Both the position numbers and the translations under genes were made by a program. The notes under the pieces are model-generated. The model was given only the letters and a program-made list of their open reading frames with translations. It was not told the DNA's origin and searched no databases. From contig NZ_MTZV01000006.1 of assembly GCF_002362315.1 (NCBI RefSeq), positions 806,001 through 870,000 on the forward strand: a DNA stretch of 64,000 nucleotides. Direction: 5' to 3'. Shown piece after piece: positions 8,287 through 16,556 of this stretch. Within the stretch, counting starts at the first letter, position 1, and every line of letters begins with the position of its first letter. This DNA comes from Paraburkholderia acidicola. GTDB lineage: Bacteria > Pseudomonadota > Gammaproteobacteria > Burkholderiales > Burkholderiaceae.

Positions 8287-9156
8287 TCAGAAATCGTCGG
8301 GAAAAGCCAGCTCCCAGCTGACATCGGTGCCGACATTCACACGCCGCCCCGCCCCGCCGACGACAATCGCATTCTGTCCAAACGTCAGGCCACCGTCCAC
8401 GCGCGGATTGGCGCGCCAGCCCATCATCGTATCGAGCGGTTCGGTCGGCCACTGCGGATCGGGGCGCCCCGCGAGCTGATCCACCGTCGTGATCGGACAA
8501 CGCGCGCACGGCTTGACGAAGCGCAGCACGATGCCGTCGTCTGCGCCGATCGACAGCGTTTCGACGAAGTCCTCTTCGAATGCGTCGACGCCGCTCAGTA
8601 CGATGTTCGGCCGGAAGCGGTTCATCGGCACTGACGGAGCGCCTTTCGCGCGCAGGCGCTGGTTCAGTTCGTCAAGCGACGCTTCAGTCGTGACGAGCAG
8701 CGGGAAGCCGTCGGCGAACTTCGTTGGCGCGTCGGTGCCTGTGGTCCACATCTTGTTGGCCAGCCGCGTCACCTCACGATCGAATCGCGCGAGCCGCACC
8801 GGCACACCGAGTACCTCCGAAAACCAGCGCGCCGGCCCATCGCCCTCATCGAGCGCGTGCAGGCTGTCGCGCCAGATCGTCACTGGCACGCGCGCCGCCT
8901 CGCGCGGCGCTTCCAGAGGCAGGCGCAGCACGCCGGCTGCGCCCGGTGCCGACAGTTCCAGCGAATCGGGTGTGAATACCGGCCGGATCAGCGCCATCGC
9001 CGGGTACTCGCGTTGCGATATGAAGCGCCCATTGCGATCGATGAGCATCCAGTGCCGGTCCCATTCGAGCCCGTGCGGCTCGAGCAGCGCATGGTCGAGC
9101 GCGATCGCGCCGCACGATTTCACGGGATAAATAAACAACGCACTGACGGATGGCAT
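8287..9156 (-). CDS. MOSC domain protein (YcbX-like, without ferredoxin domain)
   Basis: A 289-aa protein with an N-terminal MOSC beta-barrel (LFIYPVKSCGAIALDHALL) and a C-terminal MOSC catalytic domain (residues ~115-285) containing the conserved Cys in KPCARCPITTVDQ. MOSC proteins carry molybdenum cofactor-linked sulfur or reduce N-hydroxylated compounds (YcbX, mARC). The E. coli YcbX 2Fe-2S tail is absent, as in many proteobacterial single-function homologues. I start at the ATG at 9156 (SVSALFIYP); the frame extends to 9390 but that extension would run through the 19-bp inverted repeat and has no family match. Confidence 0.88.
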   Translation of the reverse strand: MPSVSALFIYPVKSCGAIALDHALLEPHGLEWDRHWMLIDRNGRFISQREYPAMALIRPVFTPDSLELSAPGAAGVLRLPLEAPREAARVPVTIWRDSLHALDEGDGPARWFSEVLGVPVRLARFDREVTRLANKMWTTGTDAPTKFADGFPLLVTTEASLDELNQRLRAKGAPSVPMNRFRPNIVLSGVDAFEEDFVETLSIGADDGIVLRFVKPCARCPITTVDQLAGRPDPQWPTEPLDTMMGWRANPRVDGGLTFGQNAIVVGGAGRRVNVGTDVSWELAFPDDF

Positions 9157-9224
9157 GGGGTGGGAACCGGCAACGGGGAAATAAGGCGCGCGGGAAAGAC
9201 GCACCGGATGCAGCGGAGAGCGGC

Positions 9225-9289
9225 GCGCACCTTGCAGCAGACGCAACAGCGCGATTTTCGCCCGCCATTTCGTCTGCTGCAAGGTGCGC
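9225..9289. repeat. Perfect 19-bp inverted repeat with 27-nt spacer
   Basis: GCGCACCTTGCAGCAGACG at 9225-9243 is matched exactly by its reverse complement at 9271-9289. It lies between the divergent MOSC and nitroreductase genes. There is no T-tract next to either arm, so it is not an ordinary terminator. Confidence 0.85.
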
Positions 9290-9405
9290 TCGCCGTGGTC
9301 AGCGGACGGCGCCCGAACCACGCGGAACGGCGCTTCGCCTCGTTTTTCCCGCGTCGCAAGGCAGTTGGGTTGCCCTGACATCCGGCTCAACTTTGCCTCA
9401 CATAC

Positions 9406-9426
9406 AAATGAGAATCATTTGCAATT
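9406..9426 (+). promoter_or_regulatory. Fur-box-like sequence
   Basis: The sequence AATGAGAATCATTTGCAATT matches the repeating GATAAT-type hexamers of Fur boxes (GAGAATCATTTGCA core). It lies just upstream of the possible starts (9443, 9482) of the nitroreductase gene, so iron may repress that gene and those behind it. Confidence 0.6.
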
Positions 9427-9481
9427 GTCCAAAATTTGCTCCATGATTCGGCATGTCTCAAAACTCTCGATCCTTCCGTCC

Positions 9482-10120
9482 ATGAATTCACCTCTGCCTG
9501 TCGAATCCGCCGAACGTACCGCCCACGATGCCGCGCCGGACCGCGCGCAGGTCGTGCTGCAATCGCTGCTGTCGCGCCAGTCGTACTGGCCGCTGACGAG
9601 CCCCGGACCGAACGACACCGAACTCGCCTCGATCTTCGACGTCGCGTTGCGCGCGCCCGATCACGGCAACCTGCGCCCGTGGCGCTTTGTCCTCGTGCGC
9701 GGCGCGGCACGCGAAGCGCTCGGCGAGGTGCTGGTCGACATCGCGAGCGCGCGTACCCCCGACGAGCCGCGTTCCGCCCATCAGCATCGCAGCAGGAAAG
9801 CGCAGGCGGCGCCGGTCATCATCGCGATCGCCGCGGCGGTCGACAGCGGTTCGACCGTCCCTGAAGTGGAACAACTGTTGTCGGTCGGCGCAGCCACGAT
9901 GAACATGCTGAACGCGATCCATGTGCTCGGCTACGGCGGTTTCTGGGCCACGGGCGCCGATTCGTACGACGTGCGCATGCATGCCGCGCTCGGCTTCGAA
10001 CCGTCGGAACAGTTGCTCGGCTTCCTGTTCGTCGGTACGCCGGCGTCGGCGCAACGCGATGCCGTTCGTCCTGAGCGCACGGCCCACGTGCGCGAATGGA
10101 CCGGTCCGTCATCGCGTTAA
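9482..10120 (+). CDS. Nitroreductase family protein (YdjA-like)
   Basis: A 212-aa flavin (FMN) oxidoreductase of the compact YdjA-type nitroreductase branch. The N-terminal RQSYWPLTSPGPND and the FMN-binding RAPDHGNLRPWRFV are characteristic, and the C-terminal half has GYGGFWATGADSYD and LLGFLFVGTP. Such proteins reduce nitro or quinone substrates with NAD(P)H; the physiological substrate is unknown. An in-frame ATG at 9443 is possible; neither start has a clear Shine-Dalgarno. It lies behind a Fur-box-like sequence and 23 bases before the next gene, forming a probable three-gene unit. Confidence 0.87.
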   Translation: MNSPLPVESAERTAHDAAPDRAQVVLQSLLSRQSYWPLTSPGPNDTELASIFDVALRAPDHGNLRPWRFVLVRGAAREALGEVLVDIASARTPDEPRSAHQHRSRKAQAAPVIIAIAAAVDSGSTVPEVEQLLSVGAATMNMLNAIHVLGYGGFWATGADSYDVRMHAALGFEPSEQLLGFLFVGTPASAQRDAVRPERTAHVREWTGPSSR

Positions 10121-10143
10121 ACATCCAGAAGACTGGAGGTTGC

Positions 10144-10623
10144 ATGCACTTTCATAGCCCACCCGCGAGGCAGCATTCGTTACTCGATGACTCCCTCGCC
10201 GAGCATCCCGACATCGCCGAACAAACCGTGGTCAGCGCGGTGCGCACCTGGCTGCGTCCGCAGTGCGACGCGGTACGGATGCGCAACAGCTGGCGCGAAG
10301 TCCTGTCGGAAGCCGGCATGACCGCCGACGGCCTGACCTACTTCGACATGCTGATGCGTGGGCTGATGCGCACCACGTGCCGCCGGCTCGATACGCGTTG
10401 CCGGTGCGCCAGCGATCTCGCGAAAGACGAAGCCTCGTTGCTGCAGACCATCGCGCTGCTGCAGAAAACTCATAGCCACGCTGCCATGCAACTGCTGAAC
10501 GACTGGCTGCCGCAGCCGGCCGTGAGCGGCATGCTGAAGATCGCACGCTGGTTCGCGATCTCGCTGCTCGACGCGGGCATCGTGATCCGCGTGCGCGTGC
10601 GTCGTGTCACGTACATGCATTGA
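10144..10623 (+). CDS. Conserved-looking unknown protein, 159 aa
   Basis: The ATG at 10144 is preceded by TGGAGG four bases upstream, so this is very likely a translated gene. The product is soluble, mostly helical, with a Cys-rich patch (TTCRRLDTRCRCAS, about residues 77-90) that could bind a metal or be a disulfide site. I recognise no family. It sits between the nitroreductase and the degenerate phosphopantetheinyl transferase in one orientation with short gaps, suggesting a common role, possibly iron-linked given the Fur-box-like sequence upstream. Confidence 0.75.
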   Translation: MHFHSPPARQHSLLDDSLAEHPDIAEQTVVSAVRTWLRPQCDAVRMRNSWREVLSEAGMTADGLTYFDMLMRGLMRTTCRRLDTRCRCASDLAKDEASLLQTIALLQKTHSHAAMQLLNDWLPQPAVSGMLKIARWFAISLLDAGIVIRVRVRRVTYMH

Positions 10624-10636
10624 AAGGCAGCTGGAT

Positions 10637-11491
10637 TTGCCACGAATCACTTTCGTCTCTGCCCGCACGCCGCACGGCAACCACGTCACGCAAGCCGCAC
10701 AGGGCACGGGCGGCCGCCGCGAAACACCGCGTCACGCGATCTATCGCGTTCCCGATCTGGCGTTCTTGCCGCAACGACTCGCCTGGCGTCGCCCGGACGG
10801 CGACCCGCTGCCGCCTGCCGGCGAATTGCTGCTCTGGCGCGTGCGGCCTGAGTGGCAGGTCGTATCGAAAGAAGCGGCGTATATGCGGCTGTCGAAAGCC
10901 GAACTTGCGCGCGTGAAGAATCATCCGAATCCGGCGCTCGGCAAGCGCTTCGCGGTGGGCCGCGCGGTACTGCGCGGTGTGCTCGCGGAGATGCTCGACT
11001 GCGCGCCAACCGATGTCGCGCTCACCGATCACCCGCACGGCCAGCCAGTGCTCGCCGACGTTCATCGTGCGGGCATCGAGATGCAGGTCGCCTATGCGGG
11101 GGTGTGGATCATGATCGGCATCAGCGCGAACCCGTTCGGACTCGGCACCCGCCTGCCGTTGCCCACCGATGAAATCGACACCAGCGACGGTACGTTCACA
11201 GCGGCGCTCAAGGAACGCACGGCGATCGATCACTCGATCACACTGCGCAGCCACGTGCGCCACGCAAGCCTCCTGGCCGCCACCGGCAAACCGCTACTCG
11301 ACGCCGATGCAAACGTGCTGCGTCAGGAGAGCGCTGCGTTCTTCGTCGATACCGGCGATGCGGGCCGCTGGCATGTGCTCGATGTACCGATGCCCGGCGC
11401 GATCTGCGCGGCCGTGGCGGCTGCGCAACCGGTCACGCGCGTGCATGCGTTCGGTTGGGCGGGACCTGACGGCCGCGCCGACGAGCGTTGA
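10637..11491 (+). CDS. 4'-phosphopantetheinyl transferase-like protein, probably non-catalytic
   Basis: A 284-aa protein whose N-terminal part follows the Sfp/EntD pattern: GKRFAVGRAVLRGVLAEML followed by a GKP-like HPHGQPVL. The central Mg-binding IGxDxE motif reads IGISANPF at about 11114-11137, so the conserved Asp and Glu are Ser and Asn. The later WxxKE(A)xxK helix is not recognisable. I infer a catalytically dead or repurposed homologue. The start is uncertain: TTG at 10637, nine bases after GAAAGG, or GTG at 10604, which would overlap the upstream gene by 20 bases. It is the last gene of the nitroreductase unit. Confidence 0.65.
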   Translation: MPRITFVSARTPHGNHVTQAAQGTGGRRETPRHAIYRVPDLAFLPQRLAWRRPDGDPLPPAGELLLWRVRPEWQVVSKEAAYMRLSKAELARVKNHPNPALGKRFAVGRAVLRGVLAEMLDCAPTDVALTDHPHGQPVLADVHRAGIEMQVAYAGVWIMIGISANPFGLGTRLPLPTDEIDTSDGTFTAALKERTAIDHSITLRSHVRHASLLAATGKPLLDADANVLRQESAAFFVDTGDAGRWHVLDVPMPGAICAAVAAAQPVTRVHAFGWAGPDGRADER

Positions 11492-11500
11492 CGGTCCTGC

Positions 11501-12184
11501 TTATGCGCTTGCCGTACGGTCCTGAGCCAGCGCGTTCAGATCGGCAGGTTCGAGGACGGCGCCCGGCGCGCCATGCCGCGCGACCGCAAGCATCGCGCGT
11601 CCGAGGCTTTCCGTGGTTTGCACCTGCGCGGGAAAGAGTCGCCGGGCCGTCGACAGCAGCGGCGCAAGCAGCACATAGAACACGTGATACAGCCGGGTCT
11701 TCGAACGCACACCATGAAGCGGTTGAATCACACCAGGCCTGAACAGATACACCGCCTTGAACGGCAGCCGGCGCAACGCATTCTCGGTACGCCCTTTGAC
11801 ACGCGCCCACATCACTCGGCCCTGTTCGCTGCTGTCGGTGCCCGAGCCGGACACGTAGACGAACGTCATCGCCGGATTGAGCCGCGCAAGCACACTGGCC
11901 GCGGCGAGCGTCAGGTCGTAGGTGATGCGCGAATAGTCGCCTTCCTTCATCCCCACCGACGAAACCCCGAGACAAAAGAAGCACGCATCGTAGCCCGACA
12001 GTTCATCGTCGAGACCCGCGTATTGCGTGAGGTCGCTGCGCACCAGCTCATGAAGGCGCGGATCGAGTTGCCCCGTCGCCGCACGCCCGATGGTGAGCAC
12101 CTTCGTCACATCGGCATCGCGTAGACATTCACGCAACACGCCCTGCCCGACCATTCCCGTCGCACCGAAAATCACTACCTTCAC
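11501..12184 (-). CDS. NAD(P)-binding Rossmann protein (HTATIP2/YbjT-like atypical SDR)
   Basis: A 227-aa atypical SDR with the N-terminal NAD(P) motif VVIFGATGMVGQGVLRECL and the family features CFFCLGVSSVGM and YVSGSGTDSSEQG. The function is an NAD(P)-dependent reductase or a redox-sensing protein; substrate unknown. The start is GTG at 12184, seven bases after a perfect AGGAGG. It overlaps the stop of the upstream SDR by the GTGA quartet, a sign of translational coupling. It is the third and last gene of a coupled operon (13145, 12181, 11501). Confidence 0.85.
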   Translation of the reverse strand: MKVVIFGATGMVGQGVLRECLRDADVTKVLTIGRAATGQLDPRLHELVRSDLTQYAGLDDELSGYDACFFCLGVSSVGMKEGDYSRITYDLTLAAASVLARLNPAMTFVYVSGSGTDSSEQGRVMWARVKGRTENALRRLPFKAVYLFRPGVIQPLHGVRSKTRLYHVFYVLLAPLLSTARRLFPAQVQTTESLGRAMLAVARHGAPGAVLEPADLNALAQDRTASA

Positions 12185-13143
12185 GTCGTTGCCTCCTCGG
12201 GCCATTGCACACCGGCCAACGGACCGGAAACGTCCCACAGACGCGCGGCGAGTACCTTATCGCGCGCCTTGTCACCAATGATTGCGTCGCCGACTCGCCC
12301 CTTCAGCTCGAAGCGCCCTTGCGGCCCATAGTATCCCGCGGGCTTTGCATCGAGAGAGGTCGCGGCAAACAGCGTCGGTAGCGCACCAGCCGCCGCCGAC
12401 TGAGCCACGTACGGCCCGAGTGCAGCCGACAGACGTTCCATCAGCGGGCGTCGCCCGTTGCTTCCGAGCCCTGGGCCCGCGCTTTGCAGGCCGGTCAGCG
12501 CATAGCCCGGATGACACGCGTTGCAGGTGAGCCCCCAGCCGTGTGCATCGCTGCGGCGTTGCAGTTCGAGGGCGAATAGCAACATCGCGAGTTTCGATTG
12601 CGCATACGCACCCCACGGACGATAACGCCGTTCCCACTGCAGATCGTCGAAATGAATGTCCGCCTGGATTCGATGCGCCCCGCTGCTCACGTTGACGACG
12701 CGCACGTCGCGCCCCGCGCGCAGCAACGGCAACAAACGCGCGGTCAACGCATAGTGGCCGAGATAGTTGGTGCCGAACTGCAACTCGAAACCATCCTGAG
12801 TCGTATGGCGCGTGGGCGGTGTCATCACGCCCGCGTTGTTCACGAGCAGATCCAGCGTTTGATGCCGGCTCGCGAAACCGTCGACGAACGCGCGAACCGA
12901 TGCGAGGCTCGCGAGGTCGAGGTGGGCATAGCGAATATTCGCGCCCGGATGAATCGTCCGGATGCGATTGAGCGCAACGCCGCCTTTCGCATCGTCGCGG
13001 CCGGTCAGGACGACTTCCGCACCGGCCCCCGCCAGCGCGAGGGCAGCTTCATAGCCGATGCCGCCGGTTGCGCCAGTCACGAGCACGAGCCGGCCATCCT
13101 GGCGCGGCATATCCTGTGTGGTCCAGGCCTTCACGATCGGCAT
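12181..13143 (-). CDS. SDR oxidoreductase (retinol dehydrogenase/WWOX-like)
   Basis: A 320-aa classical-type SDR. Visible motifs are the cofactor site VTGATGGIG, NNAGV, a Ser-rich NVSSGAH and the catalytic YAQSK. The 320-residue length and DLLVNNAGVMTPP/TNYLGHYALT resemble the retinol dehydrogenase 11-14/WWOX-like branch; bacterial members reduce aldehydes or ketones with NADP(H). The ATG at 13143 comes immediately after the stop of the upstream gene (TAGGATG), so it is translationally coupled at both ends. A longer open frame to 13338 lies within the upstream gene and is rejected. Confidence 0.88.
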   Translation of the reverse strand: MPIVKAWTTQDMPRQDGRLVLVTGATGGIGYEAALALAGAGAEVVLTGRDDAKGGVALNRIRTIHPGANIRYAHLDLASLASVRAFVDGFASRHQTLDLLVNNAGVMTPPTRHTTQDGFELQFGTNYLGHYALTARLLPLLRAGRDVRVVNVSSGAHRIQADIHFDDLQWERRYRPWGAYAQSKLAMLLFALELQRRSDAHGWGLTCNACHPGYALTGLQSAGPGLGSNGRRPLMERLSAALGPYVAQSAAAGALPTLFAATSLDAKPAGYYGPQGRFELKGRVGDAIIGDKARDKVLAARLWDVSGPLAGVQWPEEATT

Positions 13144-13144
13144 C

Positions 13145-14008
13145 CTAACGGTCAGGGAAAGCGGGAATCGGACCCTGCGCGGTGACGTCGGTCGACAGGC
13201 TGACGTCCTTCCACGCACCGGCCGCGCGAATCCGCTCCGCATCGGTCTCGCCGAAGTAATGCAGCGCGTCGCTACCGAGCAGCAGATGCTGCGGCGGATT
13301 CTCGTGATCAGCGATACCCAGTACCACTTGCGCGACACGTCCCGGGTCGCCCGCCTGGCTGCCGCTATGCGTCTTCAGCAACTGCAGCAACGCGCCGACG
13401 CTCGGCTCGTAGTCGGGCAGGATCTGCGGAATCTGGCTGGACGCCACGCTTGCCCAGTCGGTTCGCATACCGCCCGGCTCCAGCGCCACGACCTTGATGC
13501 CGAGCGGCGTAACTTCGCGTGCAATCGATTCGGTGAAGCCACCCACGGCCCACTTCGCCGCCTGATAGGCGCTCAGTCCCTGAGTGCCGATACGCCCGCC
13601 CACCGACGAAATGTTGATGATATGACCAGCGCGCTGCGCACGCATGACCGGCAGCACAGCGCGCGTGAGATTCACGACGCCGTAAAAATTCGTATCGATC
13701 TGCGCGCGGAAATCTTCATCGCTGGTTTGCTCGAACGGAGCAATGTGGCCGTAGCCCGCGTTGTTGACGAGCACGTCGATCGATCCGAATGTATCGACGG
13801 CGAGTTGCACGGCCGCGCGTGCCGCAGCTGCGTCGGTCACGTCGAGTGCGGCTGTGCGCAGGCGTTCGCCGTAACGCGCCTGCAGATCGGCAAGCCGGCC
13901 AGGATCGCGCGCCGCTGCGACCACGCGATGTCCGGCTTCGAGCACGGCTTCGAGAATATGACGGCCGAGGCCGCGGGCACTACCGGTAATCAACCATACT
14001 TTGGACAT
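13145..14008 (-). CDS. SDR oxidoreductase (17-beta-hydroxysteroid dehydrogenase-like group)
   Basis: A 287-aa classical SDR with cofactor motif ITGSARGLG, NNAGYG, the catalytic Ser in NISSVGG and YQAAK. The EPGGMRTDW stretch and the ~285-residue length are typical of the bacterial 17beta-HSD-like (cd05374) group, usually annotated as oxidoreductases of unknown substrate. The ATG at 14008 has CAGGAG six bases upstream. First gene of the three-gene operon; the TetR gene lies next upstream in the same direction and a TGAGTG-N6-CGCTCA dyad lies in front of this gene. Confidence 0.9.
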   Translation of the reverse strand: MSKVWLITGSARGLGRHILEAVLEAGHRVVAAARDPGRLADLQARYGERLRTAALDVTDAAAARAAVQLAVDTFGSIDVLVNNAGYGHIAPFEQTSDEDFRAQIDTNFYGVVNLTRAVLPVMRAQRAGHIINISSVGGRIGTQGLSAYQAAKWAVGGFTESIAREVTPLGIKVVALEPGGMRTDWASVASSQIPQILPDYEPSVGALLQLLKTHSGSQAGDPGRVAQVVLGIADHENPPQHLLLGSDALHYFGETDAERIRAAGAWKDVSLSTDVTAQGPIPAFPDR

Positions 14009-14058
14009 TGCGCACTCCTGCTGGTGTGAATGAAGAAAAACAAATCGATACTATTAAT

Positions 14059-14076
14059 TGAGTGAATACGCGCTCA
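14059..14076. promoter_or_regulatory. Candidate TetR operator ahead of the SDR operon
   Basis: TGAGTGAATACGCGCTCA is a near-perfect dyad (TGAGYG-N6-CRCTCA) in the promoter region of the SDR operon. A related TGAG-N6-CTCA sequence lies in front of the TetR gene. Confidence 0.45.
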
Positions 14077-14098
14077 TTACGACGCTAAAAAAAATGCC

Positions 14099-14671
14099 TC
14101 ACGCACCTGCTATCACGCTCCAGAACGCCTGGAATCCCGCGGCTTTGTAGCGCTTGGCCTGCTTCGGTTCGCGTTCGATAAACTCCATCGTTGCTTCCGC
14201 GATCGCATTCATCATCGCCGCGACGAACAGCGGTGACTGGTCCTTCAGCGGACCGTTCGACGAGATCTGATGAACCATCGCGTTGATCTCGCCGAACGCG
14301 GCCATGCCTGCGTCCCGGCTGTGTTCGGTGATGCGCTCGGAAATCGACAACTGGCTCATCGCCTTACGCTTGAACGGATAGGCGACGCCCCAGTCGATAA
14401 AGCGGTCCCACACGTGACGGCCCTGCTCCGCAACCGATCCGGCCGCTGGATAGCCACGCGTCATCTCGCCACGCAGATCGTGCTTGAGTTCCAGATACAG
14501 CTCGTTGAACAGCACGTCCTTACTGTCGAAGTAGGTAAACAACGTCCCTTCCGCGACGCCTGCCCCTTTGGCGATCTTCGCGGTCGTTGCTTCGACGCCG
14601 AGCGTCGCGACAACCCGGGTAGCCGCGGACAGGATGGCGTTGCGCTTGTCTTCGCTGCGGGGACGTGCCAC
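14099..14671 (-). CDS. TetR/AcrR family transcriptional regulator
   Basis: A 190-aa TetR regulator. Residues 8-55 form the HTH (AILSAATRVVATLGVEATTAKIAKGAGVAEGTLFTYF), and the rest is the ligand-binding helical domain. It lies upstream of, and reads toward, the SDR operon with 90 bases between, so it probably represses that operon and itself. Dyads related in sequence lie in front of both transcription units. The ligand is unknown. Confidence 0.93.
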   Translation of the reverse strand: MARPRSEDKRNAILSAATRVVATLGVEATTAKIAKGAGVAEGTLFTYFDSKDVLFNELYLELKHDLRGEMTRGYPAAGSVAEQGRHVWDRFIDWGVAYPFKRKAMSQLSISERITEHSRDAGMAAFGEINAMVHQISSNGPLKDQSPLFVAAMMNAIAEATMEFIEREPKQAKRYKAAGFQAFWSVIAGA

Positions 14672-14687
14672 GAATCGTTCCGTTAAA

Positions 14688-14701
14688 TGAGTGAGTGCTC
14701 A
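14688..14701. promoter_or_regulatory. Candidate TetR operator ahead of the tetR gene
   Basis: TGAGTGAGTGCTCA (TGAG-N6-CTCA dyad) lies 17 bases upstream of the TetR start codon, a place where autorepression is common. Confidence 0.5.
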
Positions 14702-14736
14702 ATAATAGACGGAGTGCGTGTTTTCTGCAAGCGGGA

Positions 14737-15480
14737 TCAGAACAGCCCCCAGACGACCCGATAGCGAACCCGCCGCTTATAGCTGCGATACGCGTCGTCT
14801 TTCGACAATAGCCGTTCCTCGCGCACGATGCGGATGCCCTGCAACGCCCAATGCAGCAGGATGATCAGCAGATTTTGTAACCCGAAGTTGGGCAGCAGAA
14901 AGCCGAGATCGCGGATGAAATATCCGGTGTACATCGGATGGCGTACGTAGCGATAGGCACCGCCCGTCACCAGCCCACGATGTGCTGGCAGCAGACCGAA
15001 CGAGCGGCGCAGCGACAGCTTCGCGACGATCGTCACGAGAAAGCCGACAATTTGTACAGCCGCCGCGAATTTTTCGGAAACCAGATGCACGCCCGGTGCA
15101 AGATTGAACGCAAGAAAATAGTACGTGGCGCAAAACGAAACCACCACACTCACCGGGTGCCAGTCACGCTCAGTCGGCACGCGCGCAAACAGCACGAACA
15201 CCAGCGTGATCGCCTCGCCAATCGCAAAGACAAGCAACGTGATGCGCGTCGGATCATGCAGGTAGCGATGCGTGACGGCGATGAAGAACGGCAGCAGCAG
15301 CACGGCTGTGCCGGCGCGCAGCAGGATCTCGGTGACGATCTGTCTTTCGGTCAGGCGCTTAGCGTGACTAACCGGAGCGTCTTGTGCGCTGTTGCCCTCT
15401 TCGCTGCCGGTGTCGATGGGACGAATGCCCGCCTTTGCGTGGGATCTCGTCTCGGGATTCGATGCAACAGGATCATTCAT
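14737..15480 (-). CDS. Isoprenylcysteine carboxyl methyltransferase-like (ICMT/PEMT family) membrane protein
   Basis: A 247-aa polytopic membrane protein. The C-terminal signature GGAYRYVRHPMYTGYF and EERLL are diagnostic of the ICMT/phospholipid N-methyltransferase-like group, which uses S-adenosylmethionine at the membrane. There are about five hydrophobic stretches from residue ~55. Bacterial members often carry uncharacterised roles in lipid or isoprenoid modification. The N-terminal ~45 residues are polar and variable. The start is uncertain: in-frame ATGs at 15480 and 15507 and an earlier codon at 15528 all lack a good Shine-Dalgarno. Confidence 0.8.
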   Translation of the reverse strand: MNDPVASNPETRSHAKAGIRPIDTGSEEGNSAQDAPVSHAKRLTERQIVTEILLRAGTAVLLLPFFIAVTHRYLHDPTRITLLVFAIGEAITLVFVLFARVPTERDWHPVSVVVSFCATYYFLAFNLAPGVHLVSEKFAAAVQIVGFLVTIVAKLSLRRSFGLLPAHRGLVTGGAYRYVRHPMYTGYFIRDLGFLLPNFGLQNLLIILLHWALQGIRIVREERLLSKDDAYRSYKRRVRYRVVWGLF

Positions 15481-15627
15481 ATTGATGCGTTTTGTCTGTT
15501 TGATCATGTGGTTGCCGCTTTGGCACAACCAGCGCCTGGCCAGGGCGCCGAATCATGTTACGCCTGCATGGTAGGTCGAAGCGCGGCGTCCGTATAGCGG
15601 CAAATCCGCCGCGTCGCCGCAACCCGG

Positions 15628-16419
15628 TCAATGCGTACCACTCGCCCGGTTCGCCACCACCTGTCGTGCCAGCAGAGCCGCATTGATCGCGCGCGGGAAG
15701 CCCGCGTACACCGCGATCTGTGTCACCACCTCGACCATCTGTTCCTTCGTTCCACCCACATTCAGGAAGCCGTGCATGTGCACCTCCAGTTGGGGCGCCG
15801 CCGATCCCATTGCCGAAAGTGCGGCCACGGTAATCAGTTCACGCGACACGAGATCGAGCGTTGGTCGTGCATACACGTCGCCGAACGCGAACTCGACGAT
15901 GAAGCGCGCGAGGTCCGGTGCGATATCGCGCAACGATTCGATCACGCGTTCCCCTGCGCTACCGTCGATTGCGCGCAAACCCGCCACGCCATCGTCGTAC
16001 CGATTGCCTCCCGGTGGCACGAGTGCGGGGTCCGCCGCCACGCCTCGCTCGTCGAACACGATACGCGCCGCCGCCACGCCGTTCAGCGCAGCCGGGAAAC
16101 CCGCATAGACGGCGAGATGGATCATCAGTTCGACGATCTCGCGCGGCGTGCAGCCGACATTCAGCGCACCGGCAATATGAAAGCGCAGTTGCGGCTCCGC
16201 ACCGCCCATGGCGGCCAGCGCGGCGACCGTCGCGAACTGTCGCTGGCGCAGGTCGAGTGCCGGTCGCGAATAGATTTCACCGTACGCGAAGCTGATCGTC
16301 ATGCGCGCGAGGTCGGGGGCGATGTCCTTTAGCGCATCGATGATCATCGGTTGCGGGCTTCCTTCGATCATTTCGAGGTAGCGGCGGCCCAGCGTAAAAC
16401 TAGCTTGCGTGTCGTGCAT
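15628..16419 (-). CDS. Two-domain carboxymuconolactone decarboxylase (CMD) family protein
   Basis: A 263-aa protein made of two CMD/AhpD-like repeats, about residues 25-120 and 155-255, each with the pattern ARQ/DLxxRxxxTVAALxAMG and a following helix with TPREIVEL or TKEQMVEVV. Single-domain CMD proteins trimerise and act in protocatechuate catabolism or as peroxidase-like enzymes; the tandem form is often called 4-carboxymuconolactone decarboxylase-like. No CxxC is present, so it is not AhpD-type. The ATG at 16419 is preceded by GAGAGAA. It is divergent from the LysR gene at 16557, its probable regulator. Confidence 0.88.
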   Translation of the reverse strand: MHDTQASFTLGRRYLEMIEGSPQPMIIDALKDIAPDLARMTISFAYGEIYSRPALDLRQRQFATVAALAAMGGAEPQLRFHIAGALNVGCTPREIVELMIHLAVYAGFPAALNGVAAARIVFDERGVAADPALVPPGGNRYDDGVAGLRAIDGSAGERVIESLRDIAPDLARFIVEFAFGDVYARPTLDLVSRELITVAALSAMGSAAPQLEVHMHGFLNVGGTKEQMVEVVTQIAVYAGFPRAINAALLARQVVANRASGTH

Positions 16420-16556
16420 GGTGTTCTCTCTCAATCTCAATCGGCCGCACGGATTGGCGGCCCTCGACACGAAACTTAGCGATACCCACAGCGCCGCGCC
16501 ATTTCCTTTCGCGTGATACTGTGCAGGTATCAGATCCCCGACCCATCGCCGCACAC

